A DNA stretch of 64,000 nucleotides from Euclidia mi (Eukaryota; Arthropoda; Insecta; Lepidoptera; Erebidae). Both the position numbers and the translations under genes were made by a program. Position 1 is the first letter of the stretch. Each line of letters begins with the position of its first letter. Below the pieces are notes generated by a model. It saw only the letters and a list, made by a program, of their open reading frames with translations, made no database searches and was not told the origin of the DNA. Shown piece by piece: positions 34,220 through 45,925 of this stretch. The stretch lies in NCBI GenBank assembly GCA_944739405.2, contig OX123190.2, positions 63,321,805-63,385,804 on the forward strand, written 5' to 3'.

Positions 34220-35713
34220 ATGGAAGTTGATTTTGAATTCCATGGTCGTCCGCCCGATCCTGGCACGTCGCAAAATAACTCCAACCTACCCCAACAAATT
34301 CTTACTACAAATCCCTCCCAGGACCTATTCCCGTATTCCCCAGGCTTATCCGTCCCGTTATCGTCCTTTGAGAACATTGAAAACCGTGCCCGTAAGCGCA
34401 TTGTTGACAGTGATGGCCCTCTCCCTCCAAAAAAACCAAATAACAATGACCTGACCCTAGCGTCCCCTTCTTCCTACAGTCGGACTCGATATTCGACAAG
34501 GGACTCAGCTCCATTTGTAGTACATGCCTTATTTAAGTCTGATGATACTTTCTCTGGTACCACCATCCACCCGGTGAAGTTTGGCCAGCTGTTGCTGAAA
34601 CTGAACATTAAAAATATTCTCCCCGATGGAGTCAAAAAAGTAGGCCGAAACAAGATCTCTGTTGAGTTTAAAACTGCAGAAGATGCAAATGCATTTCTAA
34701 ATAACTCTGAGATACTCGCTAAAGGTTATGTTACCTCAATTCCAAGCTACAACATAACAAGAATGGGTGTGGTAAAAGGGGTCCCTATTGAGTGGTCTGA
34801 AGAGGAGATTGCTGAGAACCTAAAATCCCCCTGTCCAATTCTTAAGGTTAGGCGACTCAACCACAAGGTTATAACTGAAGGATCTGCAGAATGGAAACCG
34901 ACTCCCTCGGTAGTCATCACTTTTGATGGTCAATCCCTGCCCAAGCGTGTTTTCTGTTGTTACAACTCCCTTCCGGTGGATTTATACCAATTCCCTACCA
35001 TTCAATGTTACGGGTGTTGTAGATTTGGGCATACCAGATCCAAATGTCGTTCCAAACCTCGGTGTTTCCGCTGTGGTGAGGAACACTTTGGTGATGGTTG
35101 CTCCGTGGAGGACATTGTCTGTCTGTATTGCACTGGTCCACATTTTGCTACCAGTAAGGATTGTCCAGAATTCATAAGACAGAAGAATATTAAGCTTTGT
35201 ATGGCTGAGGAGTGCTTGTCTTATGAAGAAGCTTCCAAAAAGTTTTCCCCCTCTTATAAGTCATATGCTGCTGTTTCCTCATCACTCCCCCCTACTCTTT
35301 CTCAGTCCCCTAATTTCAATAATCTCACTCAATTACCTTCCAGCCTTAAATCTCTTCACCAATCCCCTAATGTTATTTCCTACAGAAAAACCACTTTCTC
35401 CAAACCCAAGCCCCGTCCTCAACTTTCGCCTGGTTATGACCGCAGAGCTCATGAAAGCATTCTTAACAATTATTCGTTTAATCCTTCCACCAATGGTTGT
35501 GCTCTCAATAACCCCTCCCAATTAACTGTTTCTTCTAATGACCCTGTTACCATAGAAATTAATAATTTATACTCTTCTCTTTCCTCTTTTCTTTTAAAAA
35601 ATAGTTTACTGGACAATGTTGCCAATGAATTTGTAAACCTCATTAAATACCGTAATTATGGCCCTACATTGCCTACAATGGAATGTCAGGAGCGCCATAC
35701 CAAAAAGACATGA
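34220..35713 (+). CDS. Retrotransposon ORF1 (gag-like, three CCHC knuckles), intact
   Basis: The frame opens further upstream, but ATG 34220 has a strong context (GCGACCATGG). It runs 497 codons to a TGA at 35711-35713. A central RRM-like/gag region is followed by knuckles CYGCCRFGHTRSKC, CFRCGEEHFGDGC and CLYCTGPHFATSKDC, then a Ser/Pro-rich tail. It overlaps the ORF2 start (35658) by 56 bases in another frame, which implies re-initiation or frameshifting for ORF2. Confidence 0.88.
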   Translation: MEVDFEFHGRPPDPGTSQNNSNLPQQILTTNPSQDLFPYSPGLSVPLSSFENIENRARKRIVDSDGPLPPKKPNNNDLTLASPSSYSRTRYSTRDSAPFVVHALFKSDDTFSGTTIHPVKFGQLLLKLNIKNILPDGVKKVGRNKISVEFKTAEDANAFLNNSEILAKGYVTSIPSYNITRMGVVKGVPIEWSEEEIAENLKSPCPILKVRRLNHKVITEGSAEWKPTPSVVITFDGQSLPKRVFCCYNSLPVDLYQFPTIQCYGCCRFGHTRSKCRSKPRCFRCGEEHFGDGCSVEDIVCLYCTGPHFATSKDCPEFIRQKNIKLCMAEECLSYEEASKKFSPSYKSYAAVSSSLPPTLSQSPNFNNLTQLPSSLKSLHQSPNVISYRKTTFSKPKPRPQLSPGYDRRAHESILNNYSFNPSTNGCALNNPSQLTVSSNDPVTIEINNLYSSLSSFLLKNSLLDNVANEFVNLIKYRNYGPTLPTMECQERHTKKT

Positions 35714-38700
35714 GATTTCCCATCTTATTAATATTTATAAACCTGCAATTATTGCCTTAGCTGAGACTTGGCTTCGGCCAACCCAAACTTTTAATTTTTC
35801 AGGATATAGCACATTCCGTCATGACCGTCCTGATGGTTATGGTGGGGCTGCTATCCTTGTTAGCAACTTATTCCCTTCCTCTCCACTTTCCTTACCTAGT
35901 CATGGGAATGAGATTGAGGCTGTTGGAGTTAACATCCTCGGTATCAATTTTATTTCCATTTATATTCCTTCCCCAAATACTACAAGTTTTCAGTTTCTCC
36001 ACAACATCTGTGCTCTTTTTAATCCTATTATTCTGCTAGGAGACTTTAACTGACACCACAGTCTATGGGGCTCTGTTCACTGTGACAGTGCAGGTAATTA
36101 ATTGGTTGACTTAATAGATGACAGAGGATTATTTGTCCTGAATGATGGGTCGGCAACACGCATACCAAGAATTGGTCAAGTTAAGAGTTGTGTTGATTTG
36201 TCTCTAGGTTCCTCCAATCTTTCTGCCCAGCTGGACTGGAAGCGTCTAAATTTATGTTATGGCAGTGACCACTATCCTATTAGCATTACTTTAGTTAGTA
36301 GGTCCCTACCCCAGAGAGACAATAATCCCATTTTGAAATACAGATTGGCAGATGCTGACTGGGATCTGTATAATCAAATCATGCAGGACAAAATTCCCTC
36401 CCTTCCTAGTGTTTCTAATACCAACATCGATGACTGTTTATTGCAATTTTCCGAGTGTATTTCTTCCGCAGCCGAGGCTAGCATTCCTCATAAGAATGCA
36501 GCTACAGGTAAGTTAGCCTCTCCCCCCCTGGTGGGACCGGGATTGTACTCAAATCATCAAAGCCCGAAATGCTGCTGAATTAACTTATGTTAACAGCATG
36601 ACATTCCAAAATTTGATTGAGTATAATCGGACGGTTGGTCGATCGAGACGCCTTTTTAAAAGGAAAAAAAGTGAGGGCTGGAAAAAGTTTTGTGCATCCC
36701 TTTCTCCAACAACCCCTTCTACCTTTGTGTGGCAGAATTTTAAGAAGTTTAGTCGCGGCTGCTCCCCTGTGAAATATTCTCCAATCTCTCCAGATTTGGC
36801 TTCTCTCTTCTTTAATAAACTTGCTCCTTTCTTTGTCCCTTTACAGGATGAACTCCCGCTGTCTACAGATACTGCCTCCAATGACCCTTTAGATGCTCCT
36901 TTTACCTTACAGGAGTTGGATGCCGTCCTCAAGTATGTTCGTGATTCCGCCCCTGGAGTCGATGGTTTCCCTTACTCATTTTATAAAAGGGTTAGCCCTC
37001 AGAGCCGCGAATTCCTTTTAAACTTAATTAATACCTGCTTCACTCTTAGTTATATTCCGAACATATGGAAGACACAGCTGATCATTCCCATTTTAAAACC
37101 CGGTAAATCTCCTAACTCCCCAGACCATTTCCGGCCAGTCGCGCTGTCGCCCGTGCTTTGTAAAATTTTCGAGCATCTTATTAAAAACAGACTAGAGTGG
37201 CATGTTGAAAACCAAGGCCTCCTAGCTGATTCTCAATATGGTTTTCGTAGGGGTTCTAGTACCATGGATAGTATCAGCATCCTGATGACAGATATTCGAA
37301 TTGCATTTAGCAAGAATGATTCGGTGCTTGCTGTCTTTTTGGATATTTCAGCAGCTTACGACAATGTCCTTCTTGCTGTACTCAGAAGTAAGCTACGTCA
37401 GCTGAGTATACCGCCAAGAATGCTAAATTGTATCTGCAACCTCCTTTCAGACCGTAAAGTCAAGTTACACTGTTCAGGAGATAATATTGGACCGCGAACT
37501 GTTTGGCGCGGTCTTCCACAAGGTTCGGTATTGAGCCCTCTACTATATTTACACGTCAGATTTACATAGGTCTCTCAACATCGACTGTCAAATACTTCAA
37601 TACGCCGATGACATATGTTTATATTTACAGAAAGCGTCAATTGCGGATGCTCAGGAATCCATGCAGATATCCCTCAACTCCCTAAACCATTGGCTGAACT
37701 CCCATGGACTCTGTCTTTCACCTGCTAAAAGCTCGGCTGTAGTCTTCTCTCGTAAGAGAATACTTCCAAGGCTTCATCTCGAGATTGAAGGTTCTCCCAT
37801 AAAGTTCGAGGACAATGTCAAATTTTTTGGTATTATCTTAGACTCAAAACTATCTGGCGCTTCTCATATTAATTATGTTGAAACCAAATTAGAGAAAAAT
37901 CTAAACATGCTTCGTGCGCTTGCGGGTGTTTGGTGGGGAGCGCATCCTTTCACCCTTAATCTCATTTACAATGCAACTATCAGAAGTCTATTAGATTATG
38001 GTACATTTTTGCTGGAACCCTGCAGTAAAGTTGCAATGGCTAAACTAGACTCCATTCAGTCGAAGAGTCTACGCATAGTTTTAGGCTGCATGAGATCCAC
38101 ACCAATTAATGGTCTTCAAGTAGAGAGTGGTGATCCCCCCCTTTACCTGCGCAGGCAATTACTTGCAGACAAATTTGTTTTTAAAAGATTTTTTATAAAC
38201 AACCACAATATTCTTCCCAAACTTGCCCACTTAGATAATCTTCTGGACCAGAGTGATTACTGGAGACACAAGGATCCCCCCTTATTTTTAAACTCCTATA
38301 GAAAGATCCGGCTAAAACAAGAAGCTGTTAATATTCAACAGTGTTCCAAAATTCCTCTCTATTATTCTCCATATAAAGCCTTAATTTACTATCCAAATTA
38401 TTTCATCACTGCCCTGAATAAAGATTCTCATCAAGTCAATGCTTTTTCTACCCTGGTTGAAGCTCATTGGAGCGAATACCATAAATTTTTCACGGATGCC
38501 TCAAAGTTGTCTCCAGATGGTAAAACAGGCATTTCAGTATTCTATGAAAACTCAAAAATTATCCTCCAGTTTCAATGTCCCCCTGAATCTTCTGTGGTTA
38601 CTGGCGAGTGTATAGGCATTCTTGAAGCATGTTTATTTATCCTTTCTCATGATGTCATTTCTAAGGCTGTAATTTTTTCAGACTGTAAAAGTGCCCTGGA

Positions 38701-39363
38701 GGCTATCATTAAAAATCCTTTCAGGAATAACATTCATAGCCCTATTATCATGGCAATTAGGAACTACTTGCATTCATGTGTTGAGAAGGATATAGAGGTT
38801 GTACTGGTATGGATTCCTGGTCATTCTGGCATTACTGGCAATGATGATGAGTATGCCAAAGTGGCTGTTAATAGTAGCTTGGTTGATCTTAAATACTATT
38901 CCATCCAAGTTTATGACTTACTGCATACATGCAAGGTAGATTTGCACAACTCCTGGCAGTCTTTGTGGTCTGAGTCAAGTAAAACAAAGGGCTCTTTGTA
39001 TGCCTCAATCCAACCTGACATTCCAATTAAGCCTTGGTTTTATAAATTCAAAAAGACTCCTTAACTCCTTTCGTAACCTCCGTTATTTGCAGAATCCGCC
39101 TTGGCCATTGCTGCTCCCCTGTTTTCCTACATAAGATCAGAGTTCGTGACAATTCTTTGTGTGAATGTGGCCTAGATGAGGGTACCCTGGACCATATATT
39201 TCTTAATTGCCCATTAAAAAAAGCCTTCCCATTAGAACAACTTGTATCCAAATTAAATATTCAGTACCCAGTTAATGTACGCCACCTCTCTTCCTTCTTT
39301 CCAAATCCTATAATAATTTGTGCTTTTATTAAATTTATGTCTATTAACACAATAAAACTATAA
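35658..39363 (+). pseudogene. Retrotransposon ORF2: endonuclease, RT, RNase H (disabled)
   Basis: The endonuclease shows LQWNVRS, AETWL, GDFN and SDHYPI. The RT (36598-37660) shows FRPVALSP, GFRRGSS, FLDISAAYDNV, QGSVLSPLLY and YADDICLY. RNase H (about 38480-38860) shows FTDASKL, GECIGILEA, FSDCKSALEAI and WIPGHSG. A C-terminal CECG…H…C knuckle follows. Lesions are a TGA right after GDFN (about 36051), a TAA at about 36094, and frameshifts near 36525, 37548 and 39055. This copy cannot make ORF2. Confidence 0.92.
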
Positions 39364-40700
39364 TATGTATTAGAATTTTAATTGTTTGTCTTATTGTATA
39401 TCAATTATTGTATTAACTAACATCTGTAACTGTGATCGTCTTTTGTTTCAGGCTCGAATCTAACACCACAATAATTAGTATGGTATATCAATACTGCCTA
39501 ATGCTTCGTTGCCCATAAGTGTTCCTAGTCATTACACGACACTGGCAGAAATTGTCGAAAAGTTGTCGACAGATTGCCATTAAAAAAAAAAAAAAAGTAC
39601 TGGTTTTGCTGAGGATTTCGTTTAATGTGTTATTTTGTGGATTTTCGACGAATTTTGCTTTTTCCTTGGACACCGATATATCTGTTTTAATTTATTGACC
39701 CGGGGGCTCTACTTTGGACTTGATTTTTGTCTCCGATCTGGTGTTGACGCAATGACATCTCCGTTTAAATGTTGTGTTCGGAATTGCACTACAATACCTA
39801 TAGTCGTATTTTTATTAGACGAAGTCAACTGACGTTTACTGTGTTGTCAGTTTATGGTGAATTAAAAATAGTGTTGTGACAAAGTGAATGATTGAAAAAA
39901 CTCTTGAATGAATGAAATTACATCGATTGTCTAGTGAATAGTTAGTGTGCCGAACGGCCGATATTGGGTACGGTGTTCGAGTTTTCGAAGACTACGTTCC
40001 TATAGTATTTACCTATACTGACCGAGTGTTTTAAACATTAAGGAAAACATTGCGAGGAAACTTGTAAGACTTCTATTTTCAATACATCATGAAGTTGAAA
40101 CTATACAGGTTGTAACAAAACCCATCACCAAGCCGAAGTTTACTCGTTGTGGACATCATGCCAAGTCATACTAACCAAAAATAATACCTGAGAAACGATT
40201 TTTTTTAAGTTTTCACATTTTTTAAACCGTAATTTAAAGCGCGCGCATGCAATGCTCGAAATATCTACCTATCCATGGGGTCATAGGGCATCTAGCGAAC
40301 ATCTTGGTGGGGTAAATGCATCGATTTTGTACTTAATTAGAAAAATTCCATACTAACTTTGAGCCTCAATATCTCCTGAACCAGTAATTTCCCAGGTATG
40401 GTGCTGAAGTAAAAAATGTTCGTAGTGATTGGTACATACAACATGGGATTTCAGTTTTCGTTAAGGGTCTTTTTACACTCTGTAGATGTATAAAATATAA
40501 CAATTTATACTACTTACATAACTACTAGTAACTTATATCAGAGCACTTTTATTGTAATATAGAAATAATATTCTATTATAGTTTGAAATGATTAACTATT
40601 CACACTCAATGTTCGTTCATCTGATTGAACGAGAACTAAACGCATCACTATTACTTTAAATATGACAACATTATTTTCCAAAGTGACATTAGCTAGGTAC

Positions 40701-41610
40701 CAGCGTTGCCAATTTAGCGACTTTGTCGCTAGATTCAGCGACATTCCTACGTTAAAAGCGACATTTCATTTTCTTTTAGCGACAATAAAAATCTATCGAC
40801 TTTTCTGGCGACTTATCAGATCAACGTCACTGATAGCTAACTTTGTAAACACAAGCTACATTGCTGCCAACCTCATAGCTATTTATGACTGGTTTTGTAA
40901 TCTGAACTATAGAGTTCAGATTACAAAACCAGTCATAACGCATAGATTTAAAATCGGATATTGTATATTGTTTTGTGTTAGCTGCCTTTGCCGCTCAAGT
41001 ACTTGTATTTGATTTTCACTAGGTACCCGATCTGGCTCCGTGCGATTTCAGATATTTCTCTTCGTATTCAAAATGCGCCTAGTTTCTTGTTGAAATACAA
41101 TAAATATTGTTCTTGTTAGTAACATTCAAAACTTAATCAATATTACGACGTCCATGAAAACCAAAATGGGTTACAAAATAATTTAGCGGGTCTTAATCGC
41201 GTAAACTACTTTACTTATTTAAGACGAGCGAAACGTCGGAAATAAATATGTATTTATACCTTAAATAAATAAAAATTACGCGATTAAGACCCGCTAAATT
41301 ATTTTGTATGATGATGATGATTATTACAAAATGTGTTATTACCAAGAAGTTTATAGGTAAAACTGGAGGCCAAACTATATGTGTGTATATGTACTTGAGG
41401 ACAGATTTTGTGAACTCAAGTAACCTCAGATGTGCCTACCGGTGATACTATGCTCCTTGTTGCCAACGCGCATTGAATTTTATGTTATCATCAGTTACGA
41501 ATTTGCTAACGAGATCTAGAGACTTTTGGAACTAAATTCATTTAGCGACATCTAGCGACTTTTCATTCTACCTCTTAGCGACATTTAATTAGGTCGAGTT
41601 GGCAACACTG
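40701..41610. mobile_element. hAT-type element with 8-bp target duplication (nested)
   Basis: The ends are CAGCGTTGCCAA and TTGGCAACACTG, flanked by exact CTAGGTAC duplications (40693-40700, 41611-41618). Subterminal TAGCGACTTT-type repeats are present at both sides. The 910-bp non-coding interior holds a foldback at 41174. Confidence 0.92.
41174..41307. repeat. Foldback repeat (31-bp arms) inside the hAT element
   Basis: The arm CAAAATAATTTAGCGGGTCT… is repeated in inverted form at the other side. The centre contains GAGCGAAACGTCGG, related to the dispersed repeat near 1060. Confidence 0.85.
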
Positions 41611-42027
41611 CTAGGTACTGTCAGGTGGCTTCGTCTAAATAAAAATACGACTATACGTGGTAAGTTTGAGACAAATATGTTGTGTATTCTTAGAAAAAAC
41701 ATTGTAGAACAAAGATTACAAGGTTTCTTCATTTGCAGGTAAAGATTGCAATGTAATATTCTATTGCATTCATTTCCCGATCCTAACAAAGACCATGGCA
41801 GGTTTGAAACTTGGCTCTACTCAATTGCGGGAGATGTCCTGGTTTTGGATAGCCAATTTGTATTTAAAAACAGAAAAGTGTGTCACAAACACTTTGAAAC
41901 TAAATACCACACAAGGAGCTCAAGACTAAGCGCTAATGCAGTTCCTACTCTGCACTTAAAAGGTACATAATTTTGTAAAATTATTGTTATATTCTGCATT
42001 CGAACATTTGTTATTCAAATGGGTTGT

Positions 42028-42600
42028 GTTTAGAAACGTGCTGCCTCGATAGACGAAAAGTGAGGATATTAAGGGGTTCTGGGGGGTCTTCTCATACCTA
42101 TGCAACACAATTTTCTTGCCGGAAACGCCGTTTTATATAAAAAAATACGAAAAAAATCTTAATTTTTAGGTTAGGTTAGTGTAGTAGGACATTTTTTTAA
42201 CGCAAATTTGGAAAAAGGAAATATACCAAAGGTAAATATACCCTTATTATATATAATTTGACTTATTATGCAGACAGGACTTAGTCTCAGAACCGACACG
42301 GGACACCCCAACCCCACGTAGTGTTGTGGTCCCTACCCCTAGAGTGTTTTTTATAAATGCGAGAGCTTTTAGCGGGAGCACACCCGGAGTCAGACTCAGT
42401 TCACAGTACAAAACACACACAGTACCTAAAAAAAAGTGCCTACTACACTAACCTAACCTAAAAATTAAGAATTTTGTCATAGTTTTTTTTTATAAAACGG
42501 CGTTTCCGGCAAGAAAATCGTGTTGCATAGGTATGAGAAGACCCCCTAGAACCTCCTAATATCCTCACTTTTCGTCCATCGAGGCAGCACGTTTCTAAAC
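42028..42600. mobile_element. MITE with ~160-bp terminal inverted repeats
   Basis: The arms begin GTTTAGAAACGTGCTGCC and stay nearly perfect for about 160 bp, through GCCGGAAACGCCGTTTTATA and AACCTAACCTAAAA. The element lies in the intron between THAP exon 2 and the next exon of the P-like gene. No frame is seen inside. Confidence 0.9.
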
Positions 42601-43410
42601 TTTAACCATTCAAATTTCTAACTATATAACGTCTAACTATACAAATTTTATAATTAATATTTAATTATATCATGTCCTTTTTTAAATTCAGTTTATTAAA
42701 CTGGTTTCATATTAAGTATAATAACTAAATATACCTATTATCACTATTACTAACTAAATATACCTATTATTTTGGAAATAAATGTGGTCAAAAGATCTAC
42801 TGTTCAAAATATCTCAAGATTGTTTCACAGATTTTTATATTTAATGAACTAAATCCACAAAGTAATAAGCACCAATGGTTTATTCAACTAGAATTAATTA
42901 ACCTAAGATTGGTTCAGGCAAAGAACTATTCATCTAATGTTGATTTATCTGTGGTCAATATTTGTATTAGAAAGATAAGAAAACACAACAACATGTTGAT
43001 AATATTAAGTTTCATTAATTAGGTTAAATATTAGGATTTCTTGTGTCCCTGCAACCAGAAATGCATAAAGCCTTATACACACCAAAGAAACACTACTCAC
43101 CACTACAGAAATAAATCTAGTACTCAGTATTAATTAACGATAGAACAGTTGTCAAATAGGTATTTCTTATTCAGTTATAATATAGTTTAATATTGTTCGC
43201 GACAGACATTAAAACTATGACAGTGAATAGTGTATTCGAAACCGCGAGTGAAAATCGTATAAAATCAGTGTTATCTAATCGTGCGGTACACCGGGTTCGG
43301 TTCCCGGACGTGTCAAAAACGTTAAAAAATAGCTAAAATAGTGTAAATGGCTAGATCGTTAATATAAAACAACTATGTAATACATGAACACTAGTCTTAA
43401 ACTTGTGCTA
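42601..43410. other. Intron sequence, AT-rich
   Basis: Nothing is recognised except a T-arm-like CCGGGTTCGGTTCCCGG near 43290-43306 with no cloverleaf around it. Confidence 0.35.
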
Positions 43411-44360
43411 ACTGTAGGGACCTTAGATATCGATCATAAATAGCGTTATCAGTAGTGACAGATAAGAGTTAATACTTCATAAAACAGCTGTTTGTTTACA
43501 TATTCGTTTTATAGTTTTATAAGTGTTTTTTGGCTTCATATAGGCTTGAAATCATGTCTAGATACTTTTTTATTGCTAGTTATTACCTTATATAGTTAAA
43601 ATAAGCATAATAACAAACATTCGTATGTTTATCATAAATTTTGTTGATAGTATTTTATTTACTTAAGAAATTCTGTAATTTTCTTATGATTCATAAGTAA
43701 TCAACTAATCATGTAATAGGTTCGAATTGAATAAAGATATTTTCATGGTGTTTGTTTTAATAGATGCCCCATATATGTAGTTGCACACAACGGCCTACCA
43801 AAATTATATATATAAATTTAGTATACAATAGTTTTTCAATAGAAAATATAGTGGGCGGGCCCTTGTGTGACAGCATTTTTTGGGAGTTTTTATGGAATAA
43901 CTTAGTGACGCTAGTAGTTAGGTTTAGGTATTGTATACCGATAGATAGAACTTAATGAGACCTATCTAACGATGTATAGAACATGTATGTATGTATAATA
44001 GGAACGAATCATACGTAACATTTGTACTGTATTTGAAATAAAAATAAACGAAAGATTTTCTGTGCACGTGTTCGGTGCGATGGTCGTCGATAAGTTAAAG
44101 TTTCGAGGTACTTAAGCGACCACCAATTCGGCCAGTTCTTGGCGTCTCAACCACCATCTTGTAACCATCAAGCACCGAACACCTGAACAGCATCGCTCTC
44201 AACGTATGAAGATGTTTTATTTTTGAAGCCCCAATACATCAAAGCCATACAGTCCATACACATAGAAGAACACGCATCGTCGTAGGCACACGTCAGCAGC
44301 ACATTACCAGCGCACTGTAGCGGACTAGCAAAGGTTCGATTCTTGGCATCCGTTACAAAT
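43411..44360 (+). repeat. Dispersed repeat 'D', copy D1
   Basis: It is homologous to 1-960 over its whole length with a few indels. It lies in the intron before the first 78-bp exon of the P-like gene, so it is probably an insertion. The tandem-duplication breakpoint (about 43778) falls inside it. Confidence 0.85.
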
Positions 44361-44485
44361 ATAATAAGGGTTTTATTATTTATATTTTCTCATACTGAAA
44401 AAAATCATGTGAATATTAAATAAATTATTGAATATTGTTTCTATTATAGATATTTAAGTAAAATTATTTATTATTTCTTTCTCAG

Positions 44486-44563
44486 GGATGCCCATTAAAC
44501 CTCCATTATCAGATGTTACCAATGTGATGAGTTTAACATTTGCTGAGCCTTCCACATCTACAG
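44486..44563 (+). other. Duplicated 78-bp exon, first member (P-like gene)
   Basis: It has an AG acceptor and a GTAAGA donor, both borders in phase 1. It encodes GMPIKPPLSDVTNVMSLTFA then EPSTSTG. The next exon (44922-44999) is the same length and repeats the motif SDVTNVMS-TFAEPSTST. In unit 2 the pair is at 53368-53445 and 53792-53869. Confidence 0.85.
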
Positions 44564-45102
44564 GTAAGATAAATTAATTTACATGAAATGGTTAAAATAA
44601 AATATTAACCTCTACTAGGCAGTTCTTGGACTTATTTATAACAGACTTAATAAAAAGAGGTTATCAATTTGACCTGTTTGTGTATTAATATTTTCTGAAA
44701 TGCACAGTTGTTGTATTACATTGTTAGTCTAAACCTGCTTCTAAACATGTGTGTCAAATTTCATAATTGTATGTATGTTTTTATATTTGTATGTTGTCCA
44801 CACATCTCAAAAGGATCTCTAAGTCAGATTGTATTTTTTCGCTAATGCATATCAAAACAAACTATGTATTTGACTGATGAACTGCATTTATTTGATGAAT
44901 GATTCAATATCTACTTTTTAGGTTTGGCCTCTAAACATTCATCATCAGATGTTACTAATGTGATGAGTTCAACATTTGCTGAGCCTTCCACATCTACAGG
45001 TAAAAATAATAACAACACATTTTTCCCTAAATGACACTGGTGTATGGCTACATCTAAAGTATATAAAACACCAATGTCTTGTCATTCAGTCCGGTCGACG
45101 AC

Positions 45103-45370
45103 CGGTTGGCGCAGCGGGAGTTTAAGCGACTGCTAAGCAGAAGGTCGCGGGTTTGATTCCCGCACAAGTCAAACATTTGTGTGCATGAACATTGATGTTT
45201 GTCTTGGTCTGGGTGTTTCTATGTATAATATGTATGTATTTACAAAAAAAGAAAAGTAAATACGTACCTATGTTTATCCATTATCTAGTACCTGTAGTAC
45301 AAGCTCTGCTTAGTTTGGGACTAGATGGTGTTGTGTGAATGTGGTAGAATATTAATATTATTATTGGCAG
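45103..45370 (+). mobile_element. tRNA-derived SINE, family S2
   Basis: The head is CGGTTGGCGCAGCGGGAG … GCGGGTTTGATTCCCGC. The body has 'tgtgtgcatgaacattgatgt', 'tctgggtgtttct' and 'tttgggactagatggtgttgtgtgaa', a layout widespread in moths. The duplicated copy is at 53973-54240. Confidence 0.88.
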
Positions 45371-45564
45371 AGTCAACCTTATAGGTGGTAATCAAGTATA
45401 CAGGATGCTGCTTCAAATCTGCTGCATACTTGATGGTGTATCTGATTGTGTATGGCTAGTATAAGCTATGTTTTCTATGTACCTTCAGGCTGGCTGTATG
45501 CTTGTTTGCCATATACATAACAAAGAAATACAATTATTATTTTGTGTGTATATATACATCATTG

Positions 45565-45925
45565 GTTTAGTGTGCTGGGTTCTTGGGTTGGATTCCAGAG
45601 TCGGGCAAATTACAGTCGGCTATATAAGTTGATACACATTTAAGAGGTTTTGAATCCCCTTAATGTCCACAATAATTATTATATTGAATATCTGACAGCA
45701 TTTCGTGTGCGTAGTACTTAGTAAAGTGTTTGACTCTATTTTTTGGGGTTTCCTGTAAGAAAATTCTTAGTTGTAGCATGAAGTCTGGTAATATGCCCAT
45801 TTTGCCATCAATAGGCTCGCCACCTATTTTGTAAGACTCAAATATAGCTGTAGAAATATGGGTGTGTAATATGAGTCTGCCTATCCCTTTGGGGACAAAG
45901 GCAGTTATGATGTTATGTACGTGTG
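45565..45925 (+). mobile_element. Old tRNA-derived SINE, family S1
   Basis: It retains 'ggttggattcc', 'caataggctcgccacc' and 'gtctgcctatccc' in order but is heavily diverged. The duplicated copy is at about 54440-54800. Confidence 0.7.

Larger units (their letters stand above)
34023..39596 (+). mobile_element. Non-LTR retrotransposon, RNase H-bearing, near full length
   Basis: The 5,574-bp element has a 15-nt A-tail (39582-39596) and a 10-bp target duplication GTACTGGTTT (34013-34022 and 39597-39606). ORF1 has CCHC knuckles, and ORF2 has endonuclease, RT and RNase H. It is a different family from the minus-strand element at 16856, by sequence and by its overlapping rather than stop-start frame junction. 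Its target site abuts the end of the TA-flanked element to the left. Confidence 0.92.
39801..41653. mobile_element. TA-flanked DNA transposon splitting THAP exon 1
   Basis: Inverted ends TAGTCGTATTTTTATTAGAC and its inverse (one-base indel) are flanked by TA. Removing it and one TA rejoins the THAP exon to a GTAAGT donor. It contains a ~0.9-kb hAT element, a 25-bp-arm perfect hairpin (40886-40939) and diverged dispersed repeat sequence (40080-40500). No transposase is seen. Confidence 0.8.

Noticed and set aside
45103..45173. Possible tRNA gene (GCTAA anticodon-like loop, perfect B-box)
   Set aside because: The continuation matches the body of a common moth SINE, the acceptor stem does not pair properly, and a second identical copy comes from the tandem duplication.
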